A DNA stretch of 64,000 bases from Microvirga rosea. Lineage in GTDB: Bacteria; Pseudomonadota; Alphaproteobacteria; Rhizobiales; Beijerinckiaceae. Positions 1-8,778 of this stretch are shown in pieces. The stretch is from contig NZ_JAJDOP010000001.1 of assembly GCF_020595095.1 (NCBI RefSeq), forward strand, positions 186,001-250,000, read 5' to 3'. Both the position numbers and the translations under genes were made by a program. The notes beneath the pieces were generated by a model. The model was not told where the DNA came from, did not search any database, and saw nothing but the letters and a program-made list of their open reading frames with translations. Within the stretch, counting starts at the first letter, position 1. Every line of letters begins with the position of its first letter.

Positions 1-18
1 GGCTGACCGATTCGCGAG

Positions 19-633
19 ATGACATACATGACAGGTTTGCTGTTGCCGGCGCGGGTTCGTGTCGCCCTGGCCGTGATCGCCCTGGCCTTCGGGCTGTCCG
101 CCTGCGGCATCAATAATGTGCCGACCCTTGAGGAGCAGGCCAAGTCCGCCTGGAGCGAGGTGCAGAACCAGTACCAGCGCCGGGCCGACCTGATCCCCAA
201 CCTGGTCGAGACCGTGAAGGGCTTCGCGAACCAGGAGCGGGAGGTCCTGACCCAGGTGGTCGAGGCCCGCGCCAAGGCGACCCAGGTCCAGGTCGATGCC
301 TCGACGGTGAACGATCCGGACAAATTCCGGCAGTTCCAGGAGGCGCAGAACCAACTGTCCGGCGCCCTCGGGCGGCTTCTGGTGACGGTGGAGCGCTACC
401 CGGAGCTCAAGTCGAATGCCAATTTCCTCGCCCTGCAATCCCAGCTCGAGGGAACCGAAAACCGGATCGCCGTGGCGCGGCGCGACTACATCGAGGCCGT
501 GCGCGCCTACAACACGGAAATCCGCACCATTCCGGGCCGCTGGATCGCGGCGGTGCTCTATCCGGAAGCCAAGCCGATGGAGACGTTTACGGCGACGCCC
601 AATTCCGATCGTCCTCCGGCGGTGAAGTTCTGA
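19..633 (+). CDS. LemA family lipoprotein
   Basis: LemA-family protein of about 204 residues. The N-terminus is a hydrophobic signal ending in a lipobox (LSAC, Cys at about residue 29), so the mature protein is probably a lipid-anchored envelope protein. The rest is the charged, helical LemA core, recognisable from WSEVQNQYQRRADLIPNLVE near the start and TVERYPELKSNANFLALQSQ in the middle. The function of LemA proteins is poorly defined. The two TPM-domain genes immediately downstream on the same strand (5-base gap to the first) are the classic partners of this family. A second ATG nine bases downstream is an equally possible start. Confidence 0.93.
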   Translation: MTYMTGLLLPARVRVALAVIALAFGLSACGINNVPTLEEQAKSAWSEVQNQYQRRADLIPNLVETVKGFANQEREVLTQVVEARAKATQVQVDASTVNDPDKFRQFQEAQNQLSGALGRLLVTVERYPELKSNANFLALQSQLEGTENRIAVARRDYIEAVRAYNTEIRTIPGRWIAAVLYPEAKPMETFTATPNSDRPPAVKF

Positions 634-637
634 CTCC

Positions 638-1459
638 ATGCCGATGGGGCGCGCCCATTCGCCTCTGCCGCAGGCGAGCCCGGCATCCGCACGCTGGGCG
701 GTGGTCTGTGCGGCGCTCGCCTTCTGCTGCGTCGCGGTTCTGGCCTCGTCGGTTCTGGCGCAGTCCTTTCCGGCGCTGACCGGGCGGATCGTCGACGCGG
801 CGAACCTGCTCAAGCCCGAAGAGCGCGCGGCCCTCGACACCAAGCTCAAGGCGCATGAGGACAAGACGTCCGACCAGGTGGTGGTCGCAACGGTCCCGTC
901 CCTCGACGGTCTGACGGTGGAGGACTACGCCAATCGCCTCTTCCGCCAATGGAAACTCGGGCAAAGCGGCAAGAACAACGGCGTTCTCCTTCTCGTCGCC
1001 CCCAAGGAGCGTAAGGTCCGGATCGAGGTGGGATACGGGCTCGAGGGAGCGCTGACCGACGCCCTCTCCAAGGTGATCATCACGACGGCGATCGCGCCGC
1101 AATTCCAAAAAGGCAATTTCTCGGGCGGGATCGATGCGGGCGTGGACGCCATGCTGTCGATCCTGACGGGCGACGCGGAAGAATGGCAGCGGCGCGCCCA
1201 GGTGCGCGAGGACGACAGCGGCTCCTTCGACCCCTGGGTGGCGATCTTCGTGATCGTCATGCTCTTCATCATCGTCTCCAGCATCATCCGCGATGCCCGG
1301 GCGCGCCCCTTGAGGGGCGGCCGCCATGGCGGGCCCTGGATCATCCCCACCGGCGGCGGATGGTCCGGAGGCTCGTCGGGAGGAGGCTGGTCGGGCGGAG
1401 GCGGCTTTTCGGGTGGGGGCGGCTCCTCCGGCGGCGGCGGCGCATCAGGGAGCTGGTAG
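638..1459 (+). CDS. TPM domain protein (YgcG family), secreted and membrane anchored
   Basis: This is a TPM-domain (TPM_phosphatase, YgcG-like) protein of 273 residues. A signal peptide ends near residue 41 (after VLAQ). The TPM core follows, with LTGRIVDAANLLKPEERAAL and the VRIEVGYGLEGALTD stretch typical of the family. One transmembrane segment lies near residue 200 (FVIVMLFIIVSSII). The C-terminal tail is almost pure Gly/Ser with a few Trp. The fold is expected to face the periplasm; proposed roles include phosphatase activity and photosystem or respiratory assembly, but none can be assigned here. It follows the LemA gene and abuts the next TPM gene without a gap, implying one transcript. 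Confidence 0.92.
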   Translation: MPMGRAHSPLPQASPASARWAVVCAALAFCCVAVLASSVLAQSFPALTGRIVDAANLLKPEERAALDTKLKAHEDKTSDQVVVATVPSLDGLTVEDYANRLFRQWKLGQSGKNNGVLLLVAPKERKVRIEVGYGLEGALTDALSKVIITTAIAPQFQKGNFSGGIDAGVDAMLSILTGDAEEWQRRAQVREDDSGSFDPWVAIFVIVMLFIIVSSIIRDARARPLRGGRHGGPWIIPTGGGWSGGSSGGGWSGGGGFSGGGGSSGGGGASGSW

Positions 1460-2068
1460 ATGATCTCGCCCGAGGACCATACGCGCCTGTCCCAGGCCAT
1501 CCGCGACGCGGAGGATCTCACCACGGGAGAGATCATGGTGGTGGTCGCCGAACAGGCGAGCAGCTACCGGTCGATCCCGGTCCTTTGGGCGCTGCTGACG
1601 GCCCTGGTGGTCCCCTGGCCGCTCATCGCCATCACGACCCTTGGCCCGGCACGGATCTTCCTGATCCAGCTTCTGGTCGGGGTTTTCTTAAGCGTCTTCC
1701 TGTCATGGCCCTCGCGGCGGCACAGGCTCGTGCCGGGCTTCATCAAGCGGGCCCGGGCACGTGAGGCGGCAGCCCGGGAATTCTTGAGCCGCGGCCTGAC
1801 CCGCACCCGGGAACGCACGGGCGTTCTCATCTATGTGGCCCTGGCCGAGCGCTATGCGGAGATTCTGGTGGATACCGGCATCGCCGACCGCGTCGAGAAG
1901 AGCGTCTGGCACGACATCATCGCGGACCTGACCGGGCAGATCCGGGAAGGACGCCTCACGGACGGCCTCGTGACGGCGATCCGGCGCTCGGGCGCGATTC
2001 TCGCCGAGCATGCGCCGCCCCGCTTCGACGACGTCGACGAGCTGCCGAACAAGGTGATCCTGATCTGA
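1460..2068 (+). CDS. second TPM domain protein, membrane bound
   Basis: This is a 202-residue TPM-family protein that starts directly after the stop of the preceding TPM gene. The family signature is near the N-terminus (RLSQAIRDAEDLTTGEIMVV). Two hydrophobic segments lie around residues 35-75, followed by an arginine-rich loop and the second half of the domain (RTGVLIYVALAERYAEILVD). It lacks a signal peptide and a Gly-rich tail, so it is the shorter, integral-membrane type of TPM protein. With LemA and the first TPM protein it forms a three-gene cassette common in Proteobacteria. The molecular function is unknown. Confidence 0.88.
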   Translation: MISPEDHTRLSQAIRDAEDLTTGEIMVVVAEQASSYRSIPVLWALLTALVVPWPLIAITTLGPARIFLIQLLVGVFLSVFLSWPSRRHRLVPGFIKRARAREAAAREFLSRGLTRTRERTGVLIYVALAERYAEILVDTGIADRVEKSVWHDIIADLTGQIREGRLTDGLVTAIRRSGAILAEHAPPRFDDVDELPNKVILI

Positions 2069-2081
2069 CCCGGACCGGCGG

Positions 2082-2834
2082 CTACAAGCCGCCGCCCTTC
2101 GCGGCGCCCAGGATGGGACCGGGCTTTGCACCTTCGGCCGTTTGAACGAGAACGACGTAACCGTCCGCATCCCCTTGCGCGGTGCTGCGCGGAATTTCAA
2201 ACCGGGCGGAACCGCCCTGCCATTCCCCGACCCGGGTCATGCCCCGGACCACATTGGCATAGGTGACCGTCTTGCCCCGGTTCTCCCCGCGGCCGATCGG
2301 GACGGTCTGTGCGCGCATCACCGGCAGAACCCAGACCTCGCCGCGCTTTTGCGTGGTGTGCGCCGTCTCCGCGACGGAGATGGTCACGACCCCGCTTTCC
2401 TCCTTGAGAGAGACGTCGACCGGCAGGGTCGCCCGTCCCTCGTTGGTGGCCTGGATCGACTTTTCGATGCGCGCCTGGTCGGAGCCGATGCAGGGCTTCA
2501 TCCCGTTGACGACGATCTGCGGCGTATAAACCTGCCGGTCGCTGCGGGATTCCGCATACCCCTTCTGCCGCGCCGTGAAGAGGGGCTGCGCGAGGGTGTC
2601 CTTCCAGCCGAGATAATCCCAGTAATCCACCGGAAACGACAGGGCCACCAGATCGGACTGGCGCGCCAGACTCGCGAGGAGCGCGTCCGCCGGCGGGCAG
2701 GAGGAGCAGCCCTGGCTGGTGAAAAGTTCGATCACGGCGCGTGGCGGCTCCGCCAGGACCGGCTGCGCGAGAACGACGAGCCCGAGCATCGCCAGGGCCG
2801 TTTTGACACGGGAGCGTTTCAGACGTGACACCAT
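2082..2834 (-). CDS. DUF1223 family secreted thioredoxin-like protein
   Basis: DUF1223-family protein of about 250 residues. The ATG at 2834 is preferred to the one at 2852 because AGGAG lies about 5 bases upstream of it. A signal peptide ends near AEPPRAVIELF. A CxxC-type motif (FTSQGCSSCPPADALL) gives a thioredoxin-like active site in the exported protein, suggesting a periplasmic thiol-redox role; the substrate is unknown. The gene is the last of the minus-strand block and converges on the TPM gene. A GGCGGC/GCCGCC hairpin at 2077-2093 lies at its stop and could terminate both convergent transcripts. Confidence 0.9.
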   Translation of the reverse strand: MVSRLKRSRVKTALAMLGLVVLAQPVLAEPPRAVIELFTSQGCSSCPPADALLASLARQSDLVALSFPVDYWDYLGWKDTLAQPLFTARQKGYAESRSDRQVYTPQIVVNGMKPCIGSDQARIEKSIQATNEGRATLPVDVSLKEESGVVTISVAETAHTTQKRGEVWVLPVMRAQTVPIGRGENRGKTVTYANVVRGMTRVGEWQGGSARFEIPRSTAQGDADGYVVLVQTAEGAKPGPILGAAKGGGL

Positions 2835-2862
2835 GGTGCTCCTATGGAACACGAAACCGGCC

Positions 2863-3813
2863 TCAAGGGGAACTCACGTTAGCTTGAGCGCCCGCCGGAG
2901 CACGCCAGCGCCGGTGCATCCACAGCCACTGGTCGGGATTCTCCCGCACCCAGCCCTCGACGACCGAGGTCATGGCCTGCATGGCGCCCTGGACGTTGAC
3001 CTGACCGTCGGGATCGCGCGGCAGATCGAGAGGCGGCGTCAGCTGGAGCCGGAAGCGGTGGTTGGGGAGGCGAATCACCCGCACCCCATGAACCGGACAA
3101 TCGAACCGGCGCGCGAACTTGCCGAGGATCGGGTTCACCAGGGCCGGACGCCCGAGAAAATTCACGATGACGCCGCGGGTGAAATGCTGATCGATCAGCA
3201 TGCCGAGGTGGCCGCCTTTTTCGAGGGCTCCCTGCATGGCGAAGGCCGCGCCCTGGCGCGCCGCTTCGAGCCCGCCCATGGTCTCGGAGCGGATCTCGTG
3301 CAGGACCCGGGCAATCGCCGGATCGTTGGGGGCCCGGAACACCGCCGTCGCGTCGAGGCCGAAGCGGGCGGCGCAGATGGCCGGCAGCTCCCAATTGGCC
3401 AGATGGGCGGAAAAGATGATGCCGGGCTTCTGATCGTCCCTCAGGTTGATGAAATGCTCGATGCCGTCGACCTCGGTCCGCCCCGGCGTCACCCGGTCGG
3501 GATCGTAGTCGAAGAGCGTCCCGAGGTGCGGATACTCACCGCCGACCCGGCCGAGATTGTCCCAGGCGGCCCGCGCCAGCGCCCTCACCTCGCTCTCGGG
3601 CTTTCCCGGATAAACCGCCCGGATGTTGGCAAGGGCCGTCTTGTGAGCCGGCAGGAACGGCCCGATGGCGCGCGAGAGGGCGGCCCCGACGGCTCCGGAG
3701 CGCTCGGGACCGAGGGCACGGGAAAGGGCGAAAACGCCCCGCACGAGTCCGACCATGGCCGTTTCGGTCATGCGCGACACGAGAGTGCGGGGGCGTTGGG
3801 ACTTGTGAACCAC
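2863..3813 (-). CDS. lpxXL: lipid A very-long-chain acyltransferase (LpxXL/HtrB family)
   Basis: Lysophospholipid/lauroyl acyltransferase family protein of 316 residues, the size of LpxL/HtrB enzymes. The HX4E catalytic motif is present (SAHLANWELPA). The family enzyme transfers an acyl chain from an acyl carrier protein to lipid A at the inner membrane. The assignment to the very-long-chain (27-hydroxyoctacosanoate) version is inferred from the acpXL locus on the same strand. The open frame runs up to 3882 through a TTG, but GTG at 3813 has AGGAG six bases upstream and gives the family length, so it is the better start. In Rhizobium the equivalent gene sits directly after the alcohol dehydrogenase; here two glycosyltransferases intervene. 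Confidence 0.85.
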   Translation of the reverse strand: MVHKSQRPRTLVSRMTETAMVGLVRGVFALSRALGPERSGAVGAALSRAIGPFLPAHKTALANIRAVYPGKPESEVRALARAAWDNLGRVGGEYPHLGTLFDYDPDRVTPGRTEVDGIEHFINLRDDQKPGIIFSAHLANWELPAICAARFGLDATAVFRAPNDPAIARVLHEIRSETMGGLEAARQGAAFAMQGALEKGGHLGMLIDQHFTRGVIVNFLGRPALVNPILGKFARRFDCPVHGVRVIRLPNHRFRLQLTPPLDLPRDPDGQVNVQGAMQAMTSVVEGWVRENPDQWLWMHRRWRAPAGAQANVSSP

Positions 3814-3878
3814 GAATTCTCCTGAAAATGCCGTCGAGAAAAAAGGCGTCCGCCTCTTTCCTTGCCTGCCCGGCTCCG

Positions 3879-5051
3879 TCAAGTGCCGGAACGGCCGCGC
3901 GATAATTGGTCGTAGAGACCGACCAGCGTTTCCCGCTCTCGGTTCCAGCTGAGATCCGCCGCCGCGACGAGAGCCTGTTTCTTCATATGATCGAGGGTGG
4001 GACGGTCAAGGCCGTTGATGGCCTCGGTAACGGCCGCCGCCTCGTCGCGGGCGAGGCTGCCGCAGCCGTAGCGGCGCACGATCTCCGCCATGTCGGGAAG
4101 CGGCGAGGTGACGACCGCGAGACCCGCCGCCAGGTACTCGAAGAGCTTGTTGGGGAGGGCGAAGCGGTTGTGACGGCTGGAATCCGGCAGAATGCACAAG
4201 CCGATATCCGCCTCCGAGGCCCTTGAAACCACGTTCGCCGGGGTCACCGGCGGCTGAAAGCGGATGCGATGCGCGACGCCGCGCGTTTCGGCACGGGACG
4301 CAAGGGCCGCCAGATAAGCGGGCGCGGCCGGTCCGCGCAGGGTCAAATGAAATTCGTCGCGCCAGGCGGGCAGGGAATCGATGATGGCCTCGAGCCCGCG
4401 GTTGCTGCGCAAGAGCCCGTGGAACAGCACTTCGATCCTCGCGCCGACCGGGCGGAACGGCGCGCGTTCCGCATCCGGCACGTTGCGGATGACCGCCGGG
4501 CGGGCAAGTCCCGGATAAGCCTCCGTGAGCGCATCCGCGATGCCCGGGCTCACGGTGATCACCGCATCGGCAGCGCGGATCCCGCGCCCTTCGATGGTTC
4601 GCACATGGGAGAGGGCCGCCAACCGCCATTTGAGGCTGTGCTCGTACTCGGCGATGGCCATCTCGTGACTGTCATAGACGATGCGCGCGCCCAAGCGCGC
4701 CTTCGCGTCGACGGCCAGGGGAAGCGTGGTCCAGTCATTGGCATGCACGGCCTCGGGCCGGAATTCGCGCAGGATCGTGCGCGCCTTTCGCCGCCCTTCA
4801 TGGAGCCAATAGAAGAGATGCGACGACGCCGGCAAGAGATTGGCCGGCGCCTGACGCAGGAGGATTCCGGCCCGGATCACGAAAGGGGATGGAAGATCGG
4901 GCAGCAGCGCCACGCGATACGGGACCCCCTGCGGCGCCGGTCCATACCCGACGAGCAGCACCTCGTGACCGGCCCGATGCAGCGTCTCGGCCGTTCGCAG
5001 CACCCGCGAATCGCTGGCAAGGGAATGAAAATCGACGACGGCAATGCGCAT
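3879..5051 (-). CDS. glycosyltransferase (GT4-like)
   Basis: Predicted glycosyltransferase of 390 residues with a GT-B fold. It starts MRIAVVDFHSLASDSRVLRT, the typical N-terminal Rossmann strand. The C-terminal half has the donor-site region FALPNKLFEYLAAGLAVVTS with its conserved Glu. The ATG at 5051 is chosen because the frame upstream of it has no relation to the family. It likely adds a sugar to a surface glycan (LPS core, O-chain or exopolysaccharide); the acceptor cannot be told. The gene ends next to the lipid A acyltransferase and is divergent from a second glycosyltransferase across about 110 bases. Confidence 0.88.
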   Translation of the reverse strand: MRIAVVDFHSLASDSRVLRTAETLHRAGHEVLLVGYGPAPQGVPYRVALLPDLPSPFVIRAGILLRQAPANLLPASSHLFYWLHEGRRKARTILREFRPEAVHANDWTTLPLAVDAKARLGARIVYDSHEMAIAEYEHSLKWRLAALSHVRTIEGRGIRAADAVITVSPGIADALTEAYPGLARPAVIRNVPDAERAPFRPVGARIEVLFHGLLRSNRGLEAIIDSLPAWRDEFHLTLRGPAAPAYLAALASRAETRGVAHRIRFQPPVTPANVVSRASEADIGLCILPDSSRHNRFALPNKLFEYLAAGLAVVTSPLPDMAEIVRRYGCGSLARDEAAAVTEAINGLDRPTLDHMKKQALVAAADLSWNRERETLVGLYDQLSRGRSGT

Positions 5052-5162
5052 GAACGGTGAAAATCCTCGATCCGCGCGGATAGACTCCACGGACGAGGTT
5101 GTCCAGTAAGGGCCGCGAAACACGCGCGAGGTGCTGGCAAGATCCTTGCAAGATACTCGACG

Positions 5163-6335
5163 GTGCGGCGACGGCTTTGTACAAGGCCGCCATCTTGGCC
5201 CCTCATCCCGGAACCTGCGATCATTTCCCCGACCCCCGCAAAGCCCCGCATCCTGTATGTCTGCTGCGAGCGCATCGTCCCCGGCAGCGCCGCCGCGACC
5301 CATGTGCTCGAAATCTGCGAGGGTCTCGAACGGCGCGGCTATCCGGTGAGGCTCCAATCCGAACGGGGAGATTCCCGCAGCGGGCTCGGCGGGCAGCTGG
5401 GGCGTTATGCCCGCATCACCGTCGCGGCGCTCAAGGCGCTCCGGCAGGCCGACCTCGTCTATTTCCGGTCGCATTTCGCCGCTTTTCCCATAGCTCTTGC
5501 GGCAAAACTCCTGGGCAAGCCGACGATCCAGGAAATCAACGGCGTTTATGCCGAGGCCTTCGTGACCCATCCCCGGTTCCGGCGGCTGAAGGGCATTCTG
5601 TCCACGCTCCAGCGCTGGCAGTACAGGTGGGCGAGCGCCCTGATCGCCGTCACGCCGGAACTGGTCGCCTGGGGCTCGTCGGAAGCCGGACATGCCCGCG
5701 CCCATCACGTGGGAAATGGCGCCAACACGAAGGTTTTTACGCCCCATGGGCCGCGGGCGCAGCGCGACCGTCCCTATGCGTTCTTCTTCGGCGGCATGAC
5801 GCGCTGGCACGGGGTCGAGGTCATGCTCCAGGCGGCGCGCTCTCCCGCCTGGCCGAAAGGGGTCGATCTGCTCATGGCCGGGCCGGTCGTCGACGAGAGC
5901 CTGAGATCCGCCTTGAGGGATGCGCTGCCGCCCGTCACCTGGCTCGACCGGGTGCCGCAGCCGGAATTGCCGGCCCTGATCCGCGGCTCGGTGGCGGCCC
6001 TGGTGCCGAGCGTCGATCCGAGCGGCATCACGGTCCATGGCATCACGCCGCTCAAGCTCTTCGAGATGCTGGCCTGCGGCCGGCCGGTCGTCGTCAGCGA
6101 TTTCAGGGGCATGGCGGACCTGGTGCGAAGCGGGGCGTGCGGCCTCGTCGTGCCCTCCGGCGATCCGGAGGCGCTGGCCGGCGCCGTCGCCCGGCTGGCC
6201 GCCGATGCATCCGAGGCGCAGGCCATGGGCGAAGCCGGAGCACGGCTGATCGCCGCCTCGCATTCCTGGGATGTCCGCGCCGCCGAGACGGCCGCGGTGA
6301 TCGATCAGGTGGTCGCTCAGCCGATCAGAAGGTAA
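5163..6335 (+). CDS. glycosyltransferase (GT4-like), divergent
   Basis: Second GT-B fold glycosyltransferase, about 390 residues. Core signatures are PRILYVCCERIVPGSAAATH at the N-terminus and GITPLKLFEMLACGRPVVVS for the nucleotide-sugar site. The start is uncertain: the longest frame begins with GTG at 5163, no in-frame ATG exists before the conserved core, and no strong ribosome binding site is seen. It is the only plus-strand gene inside the minus-strand lipid cluster. It overlaps the 3' end of the alcohol dehydrogenase gene by 11 bases tail to tail, so it was probably inserted into or rearranged within the acpXL locus. The acceptor and linkage are unknown. Confidence 0.85.
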   Translation: MRRRLCTRPPSWPLIPEPAIISPTPAKPRILYVCCERIVPGSAAATHVLEICEGLERRGYPVRLQSERGDSRSGLGGQLGRYARITVAALKALRQADLVYFRSHFAAFPIALAAKLLGKPTIQEINGVYAEAFVTHPRFRRLKGILSTLQRWQYRWASALIAVTPELVAWGSSEAGHARAHHVGNGANTKVFTPHGPRAQRDRPYAFFFGGMTRWHGVEVMLQAARSPAWPKGVDLLMAGPVVDESLRSALRDALPPVTWLDRVPQPELPALIRGSVAALVPSVDPSGITVHGITPLKLFEMLACGRPVVVSDFRGMADLVRSGACGLVVPSGDPEALAGAVARLAADASEAQAMGEAGARLIAASHSWDVRAAETAAVIDQVVAQPIRR

Positions 6336-7347
6336 CGACCACCTTCCCGAACACCTTCCGGCTCTCCAGCCGTTCGAGCCCCTTCTGGAATTCATCGAGG
6401 GGAAATACCGAATCGATCACCGGCGTCATGCCGCCCGCCATCTTGGCCAGGGATTCGCCGATGTTGCGCATCGAACAGCCGAAGGAGCCGAAGATCCGGT
6501 ATTGCTGCTGGAAAAGCTGCATCAGGTTCATGGTGGTCGAGACGCCGCTCGTGGAGCCGCAGGTCACGAGACGCCCGCCCCGCTTGAGGCAGAGCAGCGA
6601 GCCGTTCCATGTGTCCGCGCCCACATGCTCGAACACCACATCGACGCCTTTCCGCTTGGTCAGGCGGCGGACCTCGCCCTCGAACCGCTCCGTGCGGTAA
6701 TTGACCACGTAATCGGCGCCGAGCGCCTTCGCCTTCTCGCCCTTCTCGTCATCGCCGACGGTGGTGTACACCGTGCAGCCGATGGCCTTCGCCATCTTGA
6801 TGGCGGCGGTGCCGATGCCCGATCCGCCCGCATGAACCAGGATGGATTCGCCCGGCTCCAGCTTCGCATTGTCGAACAGCATGTGCTGGACGGTGCCGAA
6901 ACCGATGGGCGCGCAGGCGGCCTGTTCGAAGGACACGCCCTGCGGCACCGGAATCACCAGGCGCTCGGGCCGGTTGATCAGCTCGCGGGCGAACCCGTCG
7001 ATGTGGAAGCCCATGATGCCGGCGACGTTCTCGCAAAGGTTGTCGCGTCCTTCCCGGCAGGCCCGGCAATTGCCGCAGGTTTCGGCCCCGTACATGGTGA
7101 CCGGATCCCCCGCCTTGAACCGGGTGACGCCCTCTCCGACGGCGGCAATCTCGCCCGAGGCCTCGACGCCGACGGCCTGCGGCATCTTGCGCTTGGCGAA
7201 GGCCATGCCGCGAAAGCCCCAGACATCGAGGTAGTTGAGGGCCAGCGCCTTGACGCGCACCTGGACCTCGCCGGGACCGGGAGGCGGAGGCGCATCCATC
7301 TCGGTCAAACGGAGATCGCGATCACCAAAGAGCTGAAGGGCACGCAT
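6325..7347 (-). CDS. zinc-type alcohol dehydrogenase / quinone reductase (Adh2XL-like)
   Basis: MDR-superfamily oxidoreductase of 340 residues starting MRALQLFGDRDLRLTEMDAP. A GroES-like domain carries the structural-zinc cysteine cluster (CGNCRACREGRDNLC). It is followed by a Rossmann domain with the NAD(P)-binding loop HAGGSGIGTAAIKMAKAIG. Rhizobial acpXL loci encode a zinc alcohol dehydrogenase (often called adh2XL) in the same position. Its exact step in making 27-hydroxy-C28 acid is not established, and the assignment here is by position and family. The ATG at 7347 is used because the frame above it has no family similarity. About 137 bases separate it from the NUDIX gene upstream. Confidence 0.87.
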   Translation of the reverse strand: MRALQLFGDRDLRLTEMDAPPPPGPGEVQVRVKALALNYLDVWGFRGMAFAKRKMPQAVGVEASGEIAAVGEGVTRFKAGDPVTMYGAETCGNCRACREGRDNLCENVAGIMGFHIDGFARELINRPERLVIPVPQGVSFEQAACAPIGFGTVQHMLFDNAKLEPGESILVHAGGSGIGTAAIKMAKAIGCTVYTTVGDDEKGEKAKALGADYVVNYRTERFEGEVRRLTKRKGVDVVFEHVGADTWNGSLLCLKRGGRLVTCGSTSGVSTTMNLMQLFQQQYRIFGSFGCSMRNIGESLAKMAGGMTPVIDSVFPLDEFQKGLERLESRKVFGKVVVTF

Positions 7348-7484
7348 GGGCTGGGTCCTTAACGTGTCTGGCCGGCCCGCGGGAACCTCCACGAGAGGCG
7401 CCTCGGAACTCGCCCGAGGATGACAATGAAACATTGGCTGAGGCGATTAAAGCGGAGACCGTCCGATGGCAAGGTCCGGACGTT

Positions 7485-8018
7485 TTAGCGAGCCGCGAGG
7501 TAACGTTCGACAAGCAGAATGGAGACGCAGGTCGGCGCATGGACGATGCGTGCAGCGACGACCTCCGCTACGGCATCCGACAAGGACATTTCGACCGGCT
7601 CGATGTCTTCACCTGGATCAGGATTACTCGTCGCTGGCGAAAGCCCCTCGGCGAGAAAAAGGTGGCTCGGTGAAGATACTCCGGCCGTAAATGGATGAAC
7701 AAGTCCGAGTGGCGTCATCTTCTCGGCCTTGAGACCGATCTCTTCAATCAACTCCCGCTGGGCCGCTGCAATCGGTTGTTCGCCCGGCTCGATTGCTCCA
7801 CTTACTGCCTCGACGCTATAATCACCCAACGCGTAGCGAAATTCTCTCGTCAGGATAACGGTGCCGGCTGCCGTCAAAGCGATGACGCTGATCCCCGGTG
7901 GCTTAACCACCACCGTATATTGCCCCTCATGCCCATTATCCCACCGGACGTCGTCCCGGACGACCCGGGTCCATGGGTCTTCATAAATCGTGCTCGACGA
8001 CAGAGTTCGACACCGCAT
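7485..8018 (-). CDS. NUDIX hydrolase
   Basis: NUDIX hydrolase of 177 residues with a complete box fitting GX5EX7REUXEEXGU (GAIEPGEQ followed by RELIEEIGL). The surrounding fold resembles ADP-ribose/NDP-sugar pyrophosphatases (FRYALGDYSVEAVSG), so a nucleoside-diphosphate-X substrate is likely, though which one is unknown. The ATG at 8018 is preferred over 8045 because GGGGAAG sits just upstream and the longer form would overlap the SDR gene. The stop codon of the SDR gene lies next to this ribosome binding site. Base composition is visibly lower in GC than its neighbours, and rhizobial acpXL loci known to me lack it, suggesting insertion by transfer. Confidence 0.9.
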   Translation of the reverse strand: MRCRTLSSSTIYEDPWTRVVRDDVRWDNGHEGQYTVVVKPPGISVIALTAAGTVILTREFRYALGDYSVEAVSGAIEPGEQPIAAAQRELIEEIGLKAEKMTPLGLVHPFTAGVSSPSHLFLAEGLSPATSNPDPGEDIEPVEMSLSDAVAEVVAARIVHAPTCVSILLVERYLAAR

Positions 8019-8028
8019 CAGACTTCCC

Positions 8029-8775
8029 CTACCGATGCACACCAATCATGGCCGTTAAACCGCCGTCGATGGGCAGCACCGTGCCGGTCATGTAGGCGGC
8101 GGGCTCGCTCATCAGGAAGGCCGAAAGGCCGGCGATCTCCTGGGCTTTCGCGAAACGGCCGGCGGGGATCTGCTTTTCCATGGACTCGCGATAGGCCGCA
8201 TAGGGCGCCATCATGTCCGTGTCGATGAAGCCGGGGGCGATCACGTTGACGGTCAGGCCGCGCTTGGCCGTCTCGATGGCCAGGGTCCGGCAATAGGAAA
8301 TCAGCGCGCCCTTGGACGCCGCATAGGCGGCATTGCCGGGATTTCCCTGCAGGGCCGCGACGGAGCCGATGGCGACGATCCGTCCGGCCCGCGCCCGGAT
8401 CATGCCGCGCATGAGGGACTTGGCGATCCGCGTGAAGGACCAGAAATTCACCTGCATGGCCGCTTCGGCCTTGTCCTGCTGCATCATGGCCGCAAGCGCA
8501 TCGTAGGGCTGGCCGGCATTGTGGACGAAGCCGAAGAAACTCTCCGATTCGAGGCGCGCGCAGTAATCGTCGAGCGCTTCCTTATGGGCAAGGTCGAGGG
8601 CATGGGCCTTGACCGTGCGCTCCGGATGGGCGGCCATCAATTCGTCCGCCAGGGCGAGCGCGGCATCCATGGAAGAGCGGTAGGTGAAATCCACGTCGTG
8701 GCCGGACGCGACCAGCGTCCGCACGATGGCGGCGCCGACCCCCTTGCCGCCACCCGTCACGAAGATCCGGCCCAT
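8029..8775 (-). CDS. SDR family 3-oxoacyl-ACP reductase-like protein
   Basis: Short-chain dehydrogenase of 248 residues. It has the N-terminal cofactor motif TGGGKGVGAAIVRTL, the catalytic Ser in VAIGSVAALQGN, the YxxxK pair in YAASKGAL and the PG motif APGFIDTDMMAPY. It is most like FabG-type 3-oxoacyl-ACP reductases and is placed right after two ketosynthase genes (3-base gap). It therefore probably reduces the 3-keto intermediate during elongation on AcpXL in the cytoplasm. A good ribosome binding site (AAAGGGG) precedes the ATG. The substrate is inferred from context; a general FabG cannot be excluded. Confidence 0.9.
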   Translation of the reverse strand: MGRIFVTGGGKGVGAAIVRTLVASGHDVDFTYRSSMDAALALADELMAAHPERTVKAHALDLAHKEALDDYCARLESESFFGFVHNAGQPYDALAAMMQQDKAEAAMQVNFWSFTRIAKSLMRGMIRARAGRIVAIGSVAALQGNPGNAAYAASKGALISYCRTLAIETAKRGLTVNVIAPGFIDTDMMAPYAAYRESMEKQIPAGRFAKAQEIAGLSAFLMSEPAAYMTGTVLPIDGGLTAMIGVHR

Positions 8776-8778
8776 GAT

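Noticed and set aside
2077..2100. GGCGGC/GCCGCC hairpin between the TPM gene and DUF1223 gene listed as a full terminator
   Set aside because: It overlaps the end of the DUF1223 coding region and has no T-run, so it is mentioned only under the gene entry.
5099..6700. 533-codon plus-strand frame across the second glycosyltransferase
   Set aside because: It is an out-of-frame shadow of the real glycosyltransferase frame, which carries the GT-B motifs.
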